Below are positions 6,576-13,969 of a stretch of 43,941 nucleotides of DNA, piece by piece. Origin of the DNA: a virus. The DNA lies in IMG/VR virus record IMGVR_UViG_3300020507_000005, positions 1 to 43,941 of that record, one strand, 5' to 3'. Below the pieces are notes generated by a model. It was not told the origin of the DNA. It saw only the letters and a program-made list of their open reading frames with translations, and did not search any database. Numbering within the stretch: the first letter of the stretch is position 1; the number at the start of each line of letters is the position of its first letter. The translations under genes were made by a program, and so were the position numbers.

Positions 6576-6582
6576 CTAAATA
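6576..6582 (+). promoter_or_regulatory. T4-like late promoter candidate for the holin
   Basis: CTAAATA stands 13 bases after the preceding stop and about 39 before the holin ATG. A hairpin follows immediately, as at pmoC and the exported peptidase, which supports it as a real element. Confidence 0.55.
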
Positions 6583-6607
6583 GTGGTGTCCAATTACGGA
6601 CACTACT
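6582..6607 (+). promoter_or_regulatory. 5'-UTR hairpin before the holin
   Basis: AGTGGTGTCC (6582-6591) pairs with GGACACTACT (6598-6607) with one G·U, around a 6-base loop. If the RNA starts near 6588, at least the TGTCC/GGACA part remains in the transcript. It sits just upstream of GGAG 6611-6614. Confidence 0.55.
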
Positions 6608-6620
6608 ATTGGAGAATATG

Positions 6621-6854
6621 ATGTTTCCATACAAGACATATCTTATGGCTCTAGTTGTTTCAGTTCTTCCATGGGCTACTGAAAAGCTCGGAATGGTTGA
6701 TTGGAATGCTTTGCTTCTAGGATGGGGAGTACCAGATAATATGGTAGTTCCGGCAGCAACCGCCGTAAGTGGTGTTATCATGATTATCATGAGATTTATC
6801 ACCCAGATTACAACGGTTCATGCTGCTCTAATGACAGAGCCACCAAAGCAATAA
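6621..6854 (+). CDS. putative holin
   Basis: A 77-residue membrane protein. I chose ATG 6621 because GGAG 6611-6614 is 6 bases upstream; ATG 6618 is also possible. Hydrophobic segments lie at about residues 5-18, 27-38 and 42-60, followed by a short polar tail (TEPPKQ). Size, layout and position opposite the spanin genes fit a small phage holin, which permeabilises the inner membrane to trigger lysis. No sequence motif proves this; another membrane protein is possible. A bidirectional terminator follows. Confidence 0.6.
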   Translation: MFPYKTYLMALVVSVLPWATEKLGMVDWNALLLGWGVPDNMVVPAATAVSGVIMIIMRFITQITTVHAALMTEPPKQ

Positions 6855-6861
6855 GATTTAG

Positions 6862-6885
6862 GGGAGCATTTAGCTCCCCTTTTTC
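6862..6885. terminator. bidirectional intrinsic terminator
   Basis: GGGGAGC (6862-6868) and GCTCCCC (6874-6880) with a 5-base loop are followed by T5 on the plus strand. The stem overlaps the last codons of the reverse-strand o-spanin gene, so it ends the holin transcript and probably also the convergent one. Confidence 0.88.
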
Positions 6886-7151
6886 AACCTTGCATCCGCA
6901 TCATTTAGAAACTTGCGGATAGATTCAATGGAACTTTTGCATGTCAAATTGTTCTTATGAAGACGAACAACAGTCTTCGCCACCTGACTGTCAGTCAGAG
7001 TCTTCCAATCAGGAAACTCTTTTAGAACGGGACAGTGATACATTGCCTCGTCAGGATGCACAACCATATGACGATATGTCGTCACAATCTGTTGTTGATC
7101 ATTACAAGAAGCCAGTAACATTACGGCTAACAATAGAATAACTTTTTTCAT
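6870..7151 (-). CDS. o-spanin-like outer-membrane lipoprotein (Rz1-like)
   Basis: The N terminus MKKVILLLAVMLLASC is a lipoprotein signal with lipobox LASC and lipidation at Cys16. The mature part of about 78 residues is charged and helical. The gene overlaps the end of the i-spanin gene by 4 bases (start at 7151 inside the upstream stop). Spanins fuse inner and outer membrane in the last step of lysis of Gram-negative hosts. Rz1 proteins are often Pro-rich and shorter; this one is longer and not Pro-rich, so the call rests mainly on topology and pairing. Confidence 0.7.
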   Translation of the reverse strand: MKKVILLLAVMLLASCNDQQQIVTTYRHMVVHPDEAMYHCPVLKEFPDWKTLTDSQVAKTVVRLHKNNLTCKSSIESIRKFLNDADARLKKGS

Positions 7152-7531
7152 TTCATTTCTCCGAGAGACTTAAATGTGTCTTTTAGAACTTTAGAGGATT
7201 GTCTGTCATGTTCTGTGCCAGTGTTCTTATCAATGTTTGACATGATCGAACTTAACTTCTCTTCCAGTTTATCTTTCTCGATATAGAGGTTTGCCACAAT
7301 CTCACTCTTGCTCTTGCTGATATCTTCCATCTGTTTGATGTATGTATCTTTGTCCTTCAATGCTTGTTGAAGTTCATTTATGTTATATTGCTGGAGTGCT
7401 GCCTGTACCTCGGAATCTACAATCTTGCGATGTTGAGAATAGGCACCACCAATGATCCCAAAAACTAGGACTAGAATGGCAACCCATTTCAAGGCACCTG
7501 AGGAAACGAAAGATAAAAGTAAAGCGGGCAT
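7148..7531 (-). CDS. i-spanin-like inner-membrane protein (Rz-like)
   Basis: A 127-residue type II membrane protein with one N-terminal helix (about residues 14-30, ALKWVAILVLVFGIIGG) and a long charged coiled-coil periplasmic part (about 35-110). This is the topology of Rz/i-spanins. A good ribosome binding site GGAGG precedes the start. It is followed directly by the lipoprotein gene and is divergent from the promoter at 7533. Confidence 0.72.
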   Translation of the reverse strand: MPALLLSFVSSGALKWVAILVLVFGIIGGAYSQHRKIVDSEVQAALQQYNINELQQALKDKDTYIKQMEDISKSKSEIVANLYIEKDKLEEKLSSIMSNIDKNTGTEHDRQSSKVLKDTFKSLGEMK

Positions 7532-7532
7532 G

Positions 7533-7561
7533 TTGACCTCCGAAATCTATTCTGCTATAAT
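7533..7561 (+). promoter_or_regulatory. sigma70-type promoter
   Basis: TTGACC (7533-7538), 17 bases, TATAAT (7556-7561). It starts 2 bases from the divergent i-spanin start and drives the Bfd-like gene at 7585. Confidence 0.85.
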
Positions 7562-7584
7562 ATATAGTATTATGAGAGGTAAAG

Positions 7585-7764
7585 ATGATCTTATGTTCCT
7601 GTAACGCTATATCTTCCAGCGATATCAAACGAGTCGTTGAAAGCAGCCCAAGAATACCTACCGTTCAAGAAATCATGGAAAAGCATAGATGTTCAATTGA
7701 ATGTGCTACCTGTGTTCGTAACATCAAAGAAGAAATTAGGAAACATTATGAAGACAAAGTATGA
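7585..7764 (+). CDS. Bfd-like [2Fe-2S] protein (59 aa)
   Basis: A 59-residue protein starting MILCSCNAISSSDIKRVVE. The CxC (C4, C6) and later CxxC (C40, C43; …ECATCVRNIKEEI) match the four-cysteine pattern of bacterioferritin-associated ferredoxin-like [2Fe-2S] domains. Cys36 is an extra cysteine. Bfd releases iron from bacterioferritin by electron transfer; other BFD-like domains are redox modules. GAGGTAAAG precedes ATG 7585. The next gene begins inside its end at 7748. The promoter directly upstream suggests early expression. Possible roles are iron mobilisation or electron supply. Confidence 0.75.
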   Translation: MILCSCNAISSSDIKRVVESSPRIPTVQEIMEKHRCSIECATCVRNIKEEIRKHYEDKV

Positions 7765-8005
7765 GAAGGGTGATGATGTATGGATCCATGTTGGTTCTAC
7801 ACCCGGTAAGCTATCAAAGGGAACCGTTCTAGAGGTTCTTGATCTATCAGAGCATGGTTATTCCTTTTTGAATTATCTAATTGAAATTCAAACAAGCATT
7901 GATCCTATTCTAGAAGTTCGTGAAGCGATGACCATGAGCGAAGATGAAAAGGGTCCTATCGGACTGTTTCGTAAGATGAAAGAGAGACATAAGAATGAAG
8001 GTTAA
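7748..8005 (+). CDS. hypothetical protein (85 aa)
   Basis: I chose ATG 7748, which overlaps the Bfd-like gene by 17 bases; the longer upstream frame is its shadow. The first half (KYEKGDDVWIHVGSTPGKLSKGTV…) looks like a small beta-barrel (SH3-like). The second half is helical and ends basic. Function is unknown. It overlaps the next gene by 11 bases. Confidence 0.6.
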   Translation: MKTKYEKGDDVWIHVGSTPGKLSKGTVLEVLDLSEHGYSFLNYLIEIQTSIDPILEVREAMTMSEDEKGPIGLFRKMKERHKNEG

Positions 8006-8621
8006 TATTGGCCCATATAAGAACTGGATTGGTCCTTATCAGATTGCCGATAAGATTCCATTCCTCAGTGAAGATGCCCGTGAAAAGTTTGGTGATTGGC
8101 TTTCTGAAACATGGGTTCAGAAGTTCTTACAGTGGGTTGATTCTAAGAGACAGCGTAAGTTCTATGTTCGCATTGATAAGTATGATACATGGAACATGGA
8201 CACCACACTATCACCAATCATTCTTCCTATGCTCAAACAACTAAGAGATACCAAGCACGGTTCTCCTATGGTTGATGAGGAGGATGTACCGCCTCATATG
8301 CGCCACACCAATATCACACCTGACAATCCATGGGGTGCTGATAACTGGGTTCATTACAAGTGGGACTGGGTTCTCAATGAAATGATTTGGGCATTTGAGC
8401 AACTTGCCGATCCTGATCGTAAGTGGGAAGAACAGTTCTATCACGGAATACCAACCTTTAATCACATTGACGAAGAAGACGAAGAATACGGTAAGTGTTA
8501 TCGTCTAGAGCAAACAAATCCTGACTATTGGGTTGACATGGAGGGTCTAAAACGCTATAATGAACGCATTCATAACGGGACTCGCCTGTTCGGCAAGTAT
8601 TATCAAAACCTTTGGGATTAA
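7995..8621 (+). CDS. conserved T4-like phage protein of unknown function (208 aa)
   Basis: The segment RIDKYDTWNMDTTLSPIILP, followed by MLKQLRDTKHGSP and a DEEDVP stretch, is a pattern I recall from conserved hypothetical proteins of many T4-superfamily phages. The protein is rich in Trp and acidic residues and has no enzyme motif I can name. An N-terminal segment of about 50 residues precedes the conserved part. It lies in the early or replication region before the DNA polymerase. Confidence 0.75.
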   Translation: MKVNIGPYKNWIGPYQIADKIPFLSEDAREKFGDWLSETWVQKFLQWVDSKRQRKFYVRIDKYDTWNMDTTLSPIILPMLKQLRDTKHGSPMVDEEDVPPHMRHTNITPDNPWGADNWVHYKWDWVLNEMIWAFEQLADPDRKWEEQFYHGIPTFNHIDEEDEEYGKCYRLEQTNPDYWVDMEGLKRYNERIHNGTRLFGKYYQNLWD

Positions 8622-8624
8622 GAT

Positions 8625-8807
8625 ATGAAACATAATTGGTTTATCTTCCGCTACTATATCTCAAGAAATCTAATCAACCTCGGTCTTCTGGTGATGCCTG
8701 AGTCGGCATACAAGAGAGAGTTGCTAAGACGCCTCTGGGAACTACGAGTTGATGTTGAGGTAGCACTACACAATCATAATAAGGAGAATGAAAATGGTGA
8801 CCAGTGA
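8625..8807 (+). CDS. small basic protein (60 aa)
   Basis: It starts 4 bases after the upstream stop. The N-terminal half is hydrophobic and aromatic (WFIFRYYISRNLINLGLLVMP) and may touch a membrane; the rest is a charged helix. Its end overlaps the next gene. Function is unknown. Confidence 0.5.
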   Translation: MKHNWFIFRYYISRNLINLGLLVMPESAYKRELLRRLWELRVDVEVALHNHNKENENGDQ

Positions 8808-9000
8808 GAAGAACATGCAGGTTCTAGAAACCTCTTTTAAGCAGCGAGCCTTTGATGGCAAGTGGGAACGAATCGTCAAGATTATGGATCTTGATAACTC
8901 TTATTCATTCGTGAATGAGAATGGCAACCGCACTACTCTAATTCCAGAGAAGTGGGTAACAGTCGGTGTTTACGACTATCTAATGGAGATTGCAGACTAA
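8794..9000 (+). CDS. hypothetical protein (68 aa)
   Basis: ATG 8794 is preferred to 8788 because AAGGAG lies 7 bases before it. The protein is a short mixed alpha/beta sequence with no known motif. Its stop overlaps the next start at 9000 by one base. Confidence 0.55.
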   Translation: MVTSEKNMQVLETSFKQRAFDGKWERIVKIMDLDNSYSFVNENGNRTTLIPEKWVTVGVYDYLMEIAD

Positions 9001-9311
9001 TGGCAAAGAATTTGAAAGTTATCCGTCTATACACAGGCGAAGATGTTGTTGCAGAGGTGGTGGAAGTCACCGACACAGAAATCAAGATTAAGGATGCTGC
9101 CCGCATCATGGTCATTCCTTATGAGAAGGATAAGAACCGTCCGGGTGTTGCTCTTTCTCCATTCACACATTGGAGTCAGGACAAGGAGTTCGTTCTAAAT
9201 AAGAACCTTGTTCTATTCATGGCTAATCCAATTAAGCAGTTCATTGAATCGCATACCGAATGCTTCTCTGGACTAATCATCAACGAACCACAGATCATCT
9301 ATCCAGAATGA
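9000..9311 (+). CDS. Sm-like fold protein, cyanophage-type (103 aa)
   Basis: The N terminus LKVIRLYTGEDVVAEVVEV, then IKIKDAARIMVIP and a C-terminal strand region, is the beta-rich pattern of Sm-like proteins reported from cyanophages. Sm/LSm proteins form rings that bind RNA. Whether this one does is unknown; the assignment is from remembered family resemblance. It overlaps the DNA polymerase start by 4 bases, a position that would allow coupled expression with replication genes. Confidence 0.55.
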   Translation: MAKNLKVIRLYTGEDVVAEVVEVTDTEIKIKDAARIMVIPYEKDKNRPGVALSPFTHWSQDKEFVLNKNLVLFMANPIKQFIESHTECFSGLIINEPQIIYPE

Positions 9312-11848
9312 AATTTTACACAAACGTTGAAGTATGGGGCGGTAAAATTCTTTACCGTGGTGTTGAGAACGGTCGTCGGGTTCGACATAAGGTCGATTAC
9401 TACCCGACTCTTTTTGTGCCTTCTGACAAGCCAACCAAATACACGACAATCTACGGAGATTATGTCGGTCCAGTTAAGCCTGGATCGATCCGTGATACTC
9501 GTGACTTCGTGAAGCAATATGATGGTGTTGAGAACTTTAAGATTTATGGTAATCAACGCTACCAGTATTGTTTCATTGCGGACGAGTATCCCGGCACCGT
9601 CGATTGGGATATCTCTCTAATCAAAGTGGCAAACATCGATATCGAAGTAGGATCAGAGAACGGCTTTCCTGAGCCTGAAACTGCTAGTGAACCTCTAACC
9701 GCCATCACGGTCAAGATGGACGGTCGCTTTGTCACATTTGGATTGGACACATATGATAACCGCCGTGACGATGTAACATACTTTGAATGTTATGATGAGC
9801 ATGATTTGATTATGAAGTTCCTTGGGTGGTGGGAGTCTGAGTATCCAGATATCATCACCGGCTGGAACGTTGAGCAGTTCGATATTCCTTATCTTGTCAA
9901 CCGCATTACCAAACTAGAAGGTGATAAGGTTGCTCGTAGGCTTTCTCCTTGGGGCGTGTTGCAAGATAAGGTTCTCGATTTGGGAATGGGCCGTCGTGGT
10001 AAAGGATGGTCCATTCTCGGCATTGCTACACTTGACATGATCACATTGTATAAGAAGTATGCATCAGGTGGGTATTCGCAAGAGTCCTATCGACTGGATA
10101 ATATTGCCCATGTCGAATTGGGTGAGCGTAAACTATCGTATGAAGAATATGGCTCTCTGCATAACCTCTACAAAGAGGATTATCAGAAGTTTATTGACTA
10201 TAACATCAAAGACGTTGAACTTGTTGATCGTATCGATGACAAGGGTAAGTTCGTTGAACTTGCTCTAACTCTATCTTATGATAACAAGTGTAACTTTGAA
10301 GATGTGTTCGCTCAAGTTAGAATGTGGGATGTCATTTGCTTCCATCATCTAAAGAGTAAGAACATCGTTGTTCCACCTATTGAGAGACATGAAAAGGAAG
10401 CAGCTTATGTTGGCGCCTATGTTAAGGACCCTCTTATTGGATTTCATGATTGGGTTGCTAGTTTCGACGTCAATAGTGAGTATCCTTCTGTCATTATGGG
10501 ATCCAATATCTCGCCGGAGACGATTGTTGATCCTAGTCTTTACACCCCTGCTATGCGTAATCTTATCGCAGGCGACATTACTGTGGATAAACTCCTTACT
10601 AGGTCTATTGACTTATCCCTTCTAAAGGATGACAATCTTTGTCTAACAGCCAATGGACAATTCTATCGCCGTGATAAGCAGGGCTTCATGCCTGAAATGG
10701 TTGAGAAGATGTTCAATGACCGTAAGGTCTATAAGAAAGAAATGTTGGATGCTGAGTCGCTATACGAAGTTGAAAAAGATCCCCAAAAGAAAGCAGAACT
10801 TAAAAATAAGATTTCCAAGTTCAAGAACCTACAACTCTCCAAGAAGGTATCGCTCAATTCACTCTATGGTGCCATGGGTTCCAAGTTCTTTAGGTTCTAT
10901 GATCTTCGCAATGCGGTGGCAGTCACAACTACAGGTCAGCTATCAATTCGCTGGATTGAAAAGGCACTTAACGAGTATCTTCGAAAGATACTAAAAACAG
11001 GGGATGATTATGTCATTGCAGTCGATACGGATTCAGTCTATCTTAATCTTGCTCAGATTGTCGTCAAGACTTTGGGGCAAGAAGTTGAGGCTGCAAGAGG
11101 CATCGCCTTCATGGATAAGGTCTGTGAAACTGCCCTTCAACCGGTTATTGATAAGGCTTGTAAGGATCTTGGTGAATATACTAACGTATTCCAGCAAAAG
11201 ATTGTAATGAAGCGAGAGGTCCTAGCCGACAAGGCTATCTGGACTGCCAAGAAGCGTTACATTCTCAATGTCCATAACTCCGAAGGTGTGCAGTATGCTA
11301 AGCCTAAGAAGAAGGTTATGGGTCTTGAAATGGTCAAGAGTTCCACACCATCAGCATGTAGAGAAAAACTGAAAGAGGCAATTGATGTTATCTTTTCCGC
11401 AGATGAAGCGGCTGTCCAGTCTTTTATTGAGACTTTCCGTAGTGAATTTAAAACTCTGGATTTGGCGGACATTGCTTTCCCTAGGGGAGTTAATGGTCTC
11501 GTTAAATACGCAGATAGTAAATCTGTATATGCATCCGGTTGCCCTATCCATGTTCGTGGCTCTCTTGTATATAACCATCTTCTACGCAAGCATAACCTTA
11601 CTGCTAAATATCCGGTAATCAATGGCGGCGAGAAGATCAAGTATATCTTCCTGAAAGAACCGAACACCATTCAATCGAATGTGATTGCATTCCCACAAGG
11701 AGGTATACCAGAGCAGCTTGACTTACACAAGTATATCGACTATAATACACAATTCGAGAAAGCTTTCCTCGATGCCTTGAAGATCATTCTTGAAGCAATC
11801 GGATGGAAAGCAGAACGAAGCGCAAGCCTGGAGGACTTTTTCTCATGA
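9308..11848 (+). CDS. 43: family B DNA polymerase (T4 gp43 type)
   Basis: The 846-residue replicative polymerase carries a 3'-5' exonuclease domain with ExoI DIE (111-113), ExoII GWNVEQFD (185-192) and ExoIII around Y298-D302. The polymerase motifs are A FDVNSEYPS (386-394), B KKVSLNSLYG (512-521) and C AVDTDSVY (571-578). All catalytic carboxylates are present, so it should be active and proofreading. I chose ATG 9308, which overlaps the Sm-like gene by 4 bases, over an earlier in-frame start in the shadow region. It is followed by a 4-base overlap with the next gene. Length fits cyanophage/T4 gp43 proteins. Confidence 0.97.
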   Translation: MKFYTNVEVWGGKILYRGVENGRRVRHKVDYYPTLFVPSDKPTKYTTIYGDYVGPVKPGSIRDTRDFVKQYDGVENFKIYGNQRYQYCFIADEYPGTVDWDISLIKVANIDIEVGSENGFPEPETASEPLTAITVKMDGRFVTFGLDTYDNRRDDVTYFECYDEHDLIMKFLGWWESEYPDIITGWNVEQFDIPYLVNRITKLEGDKVARRLSPWGVLQDKVLDLGMGRRGKGWSILGIATLDMITLYKKYASGGYSQESYRLDNIAHVELGERKLSYEEYGSLHNLYKEDYQKFIDYNIKDVELVDRIDDKGKFVELALTLSYDNKCNFEDVFAQVRMWDVICFHHLKSKNIVVPPIERHEKEAAYVGAYVKDPLIGFHDWVASFDVNSEYPSVIMGSNISPETIVDPSLYTPAMRNLIAGDITVDKLLTRSIDLSLLKDDNLCLTANGQFYRRDKQGFMPEMVEKMFNDRKVYKKEMLDAESLYEVEKDPQKKAELKNKISKFKNLQLSKKVSLNSLYGAMGSKFFRFYDLRNAVAVTTTGQLSIRWIEKALNEYLRKILKTGDDYVIAVDTDSVYLNLAQIVVKTLGQEVEAARGIAFMDKVCETALQPVIDKACKDLGEYTNVFQQKIVMKREVLADKAIWTAKKRYILNVHNSEGVQYAKPKKKVMGLEMVKSSTPSACREKLKEAIDVIFSADEAAVQSFIETFRSEFKTLDLADIAFPRGVNGLVKYADSKSVYASGCPIHVRGSLVYNHLLRKHNLTAKYPVINGGEKIKYIFLKEPNTIQSNVIAFPQGGIPEQLDLHKYIDYNTQFEKAFLDALKIILEAIGWKAERSASLEDFFS

Positions 11849-12030
11849 GTAAGAAGACAGATAAGAACCTTAAACACTCACCCGCTCGCATCTATGAGTT
11901 CGAGCCTAAAGGACATGTTGATGCAAACAGTGTGAATGAACTAGCAAAGGTTATTCGAGTCGGGATTCCTGGCGACCTATATGGTAAGCTATCGCCTGAA
12001 CTGCAACAGCATTTCAAGGAAGTTGCGTGA
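11845..12030 (+). CDS. small hypothetical protein (61 aa)
   Basis: ATG 11845 overlaps the polymerase stop. The protein is basic at the N terminus and otherwise mixed (…ARIYEFEPKGHVDANSV…). No domain is known. Wedged between polymerase and methyltransferase, it is probably a replication accessory, but this is only position. Confidence 0.55.
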   Translation: MSKKTDKNLKHSPARIYEFEPKGHVDANSVNELAKVIRVGIPGDLYGKLSPELQQHFKEVA

Positions 12031-12563
12031 GTGTAAAGTCTTTACATCGTCTAATTGGGCACGGCAACAACCGTGTCCAAGATGACTTTTATCCTACACC
12101 CTCAGATGCTACTATGGCTTTGCTCGAAAGAGAGAAGTTTGATGGTAATGTCTGGGAGCCCGCATGTGGTGATGGTGCTATCTCAAAGCTATTGAAGCTA
12201 CAAGGCTATGATGTTTACTCAACTGACCTTGTAGATCGTGGTTATGGCGACAAGCACTTTGACTTTCTTAACAGTTGGGAGTTGCACGATAACATCGTCA
12301 CCAATCCCCCTTTTAACATCGGCACTAAGTTTGCCATTCATTCATTGCATTGTGCAAGAAAGAAGGTAGCAATCTTTCAGAAACTAACCTTTCTAGAAGG
12401 TAAGGAGAGGCGTGATAAATTGTTCTCTCTTAACATGTTAAGAAATGTATATGTGTTTTCAGAAAGGCAAGGCTTTGGCAACCACAAAGGTGGTATGCTT
12501 GCCTTCGCTTGGTTTGTCTTTGATAAAGAATACCAAGGAAAAGCCGAAATATCATTCATCTGA
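12027..12563 (+). CDS. adenine-specific DNA methyltransferase
   Basis: A 178-residue class I SAM-dependent methyltransferase. Motif I is EPACGDG (44-50), the upstream DDFYPTPSDA (19-28) is typical of phage adenine methylases, and the catalytic NPPF is at 93-96. The start is GTG, overlapping the previous stop by 4 bases. It would methylate N6-adenine in phage DNA, probably against host restriction. No restriction partner is present. A small target-recognition part makes the sequence specificity unpredictable. Confidence 0.87.
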   Translation: MSVKSLHRLIGHGNNRVQDDFYPTPSDATMALLEREKFDGNVWEPACGDGAISKLLKLQGYDVYSTDLVDRGYGDKHFDFLNSWELHDNIVTNPPFNIGTKFAIHSLHCARKKVAIFQKLTFLEGKERRDKLFSLNMLRNVYVFSERQGFGNHKGGMLAFAWFVFDKEYQGKAEISFI

Positions 12564-12579
12564 CGAAAAGGAGAATCTT

Positions 12580-13647
12580 ATGTCAGACATTTTCAATCAG
12601 TTGTTGGCTGAGACCGACAACGAATACGCTACTATTGTCGATGATGGTGTGGCAGCAGGTGATGTGTCCGGTTTTATTGGCACAGGTAACTATGCTATGA
12701 ATGCCCTACTATCAGGCACAATCTATGGTGGCCTTCCACAGAATAAAGTTACAGCATTTGCCGGTGAACCTTCTGTTGGTAAAACTTTCTATGCTCTCAA
12801 TATCGTAAAGCAGTTTCTAGAGGATCATCCTGATGGGTTTGTATTTTACTTTGAGTCAGAGTCCGCTATCTCCAAGCAGTTCATTACTGATCGTGGCATT
12901 GACGCACGGCGTGTTGGCATTGTTCCTGTGGCTACTGTCCAAGAGTTTCGCACACAGGCAGTAAAGATCCTCGATAAGTATCTAGAGGGTAAGGACAAGC
13001 CACCAATGGTGTTTGTTCTCGATTCACTCGGCAATCTTTCAACTGATAAAGAAATGAACGATATTGCCGAAGGTAAAGATACACGAGACATGACACGAGC
13101 CCAGTTGGTGCGTGGTGCCTTCCGTGTTCTTACTCTTAAACTTGGCAAGGCTAAGGTTCCTCTAATCGTAACTAACCATGTTTACGATGTTGTTGGTTCA
13201 TATGTGCCTGTTAAGAAGATGGGCGGTGGTTCTGGTCTAGAGTATGCGGCTTCAACCATCATCTTTCTTTCTAAGAAGAAGGACAAGACACTAGATGACG
13301 ATAATGGTCGAACTGGTGCAGTCATTACAGCACACCTTAAAAAGTCTCGTATGACTGTAGAAGATAAGAAGGTTGAAACCTGGCTAAACTATCAGTCAGG
13401 TCTAGATAGATATTATGGATTACTTGACATGGCCGAGCGTTACGGTATTGTCAAGAAAGTATCAACTCGTTTTGAGTTCCCTAATGGTGCTAAGGCATTC
13501 GAAAAGGAAATCAAAAAGAATCCTGAGAAGTTCTTTACCAAGGAAATCCTAGATGCTATCAATGAAGGCGCACAAGCCGAGTATCTATATGGTAAGTATA
13601 ATGAAGCCGATGAGGTAGAGGAGGTCGAGGATGGAACTGGAGAATGA
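12580..13647 (+). CDS. uvsX: UvsX/RecA-like recombinase
   Basis: A 355-residue RecA-family ATPase with Walker A GEPSVGKT (62-69) and Walker B VFVLDS (144-149), followed by a loop L2-like Gly-rich region (KKMGGGSGLEYA). It promotes strand exchange and recombination-dependent replication with single-strand DNA. ATG 12580 has AAGGAG 8-9 bases upstream; longer frames upstream are the shadow of the methyltransferase. The C terminus is very acidic (EADEVEEVEDGTGE), as in T4 UvsX and RecA. It overlaps the next gene by 17 bases. Confidence 0.95.
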   Translation: MSDIFNQLLAETDNEYATIVDDGVAAGDVSGFIGTGNYAMNALLSGTIYGGLPQNKVTAFAGEPSVGKTFYALNIVKQFLEDHPDGFVFYFESESAISKQFITDRGIDARRVGIVPVATVQEFRTQAVKILDKYLEGKDKPPMVFVLDSLGNLSTDKEMNDIAEGKDTRDMTRAQLVRGAFRVLTLKLGKAKVPLIVTNHVYDVVGSYVPVKKMGGGSGLEYAASTIIFLSKKKDKTLDDDNGRTGAVITAHLKKSRMTVEDKKVETWLNYQSGLDRYYGLLDMAERYGIVKKVSTRFEFPNGAKAFEKEIKKNPEKFFTKEILDAINEGAQAEYLYGKYNEADEVEEVEDGTGE

Positions 13648-13969
13648 ATATAAGTTTAGGGATGACTTGTTTGATCCTAAAGAAGACGGATCAACATGCC
13701 CTATTGAATTAACTGTTGACCCTTTCACTGGAGTAGTGTATCGTTATACTACTGTAAGATTCAAACTGGATGAGGATGATATCCCTAAGTTGCAGTTTGA
13801 CTATGAGATTATCAAGACAAACGATTTGTCTATGATGACCCTAAGAAAGAACCAAAAGTTTAACACAACTATTGGTCTTATTTTAAATGCTCTATTGCTA
13901 GATGCATCAGAAGTGGAAGGTGCGAGTGAGACTAGAACAGACAATCCTAAAGAACCTGATCAGGAATGA
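13631..13969 (+). CDS. hypothetical protein between uvsX and helicase (112 aa)
   Basis: It starts inside the end of uvsX. The protein is acidic, with beta-strand-like segments (GVVYRYTTVRFKL) and an acidic tail. A small gene between uvsX and gp41 is a common arrangement in T4-like genomes, but this protein matches none I can name. It overlaps the helicase gene by 44 bases. Confidence 0.6.
   Translation: MELENEYKFRDDLFDPKEDGSTCPIELTVDPFTGVVYRYTTVRFKLDEDDIPKLQFDYEIIKTNDLSMMTLRKNQKFNTTIGLILNALLLDASEVEGASETRTDNPKEPDQE

Noticed and set aside
11257-11670. Reverse-strand frames in the DNA polymerase gene
   Set aside because: They lie opposite conserved polymerase motifs and have no plausible start signals.
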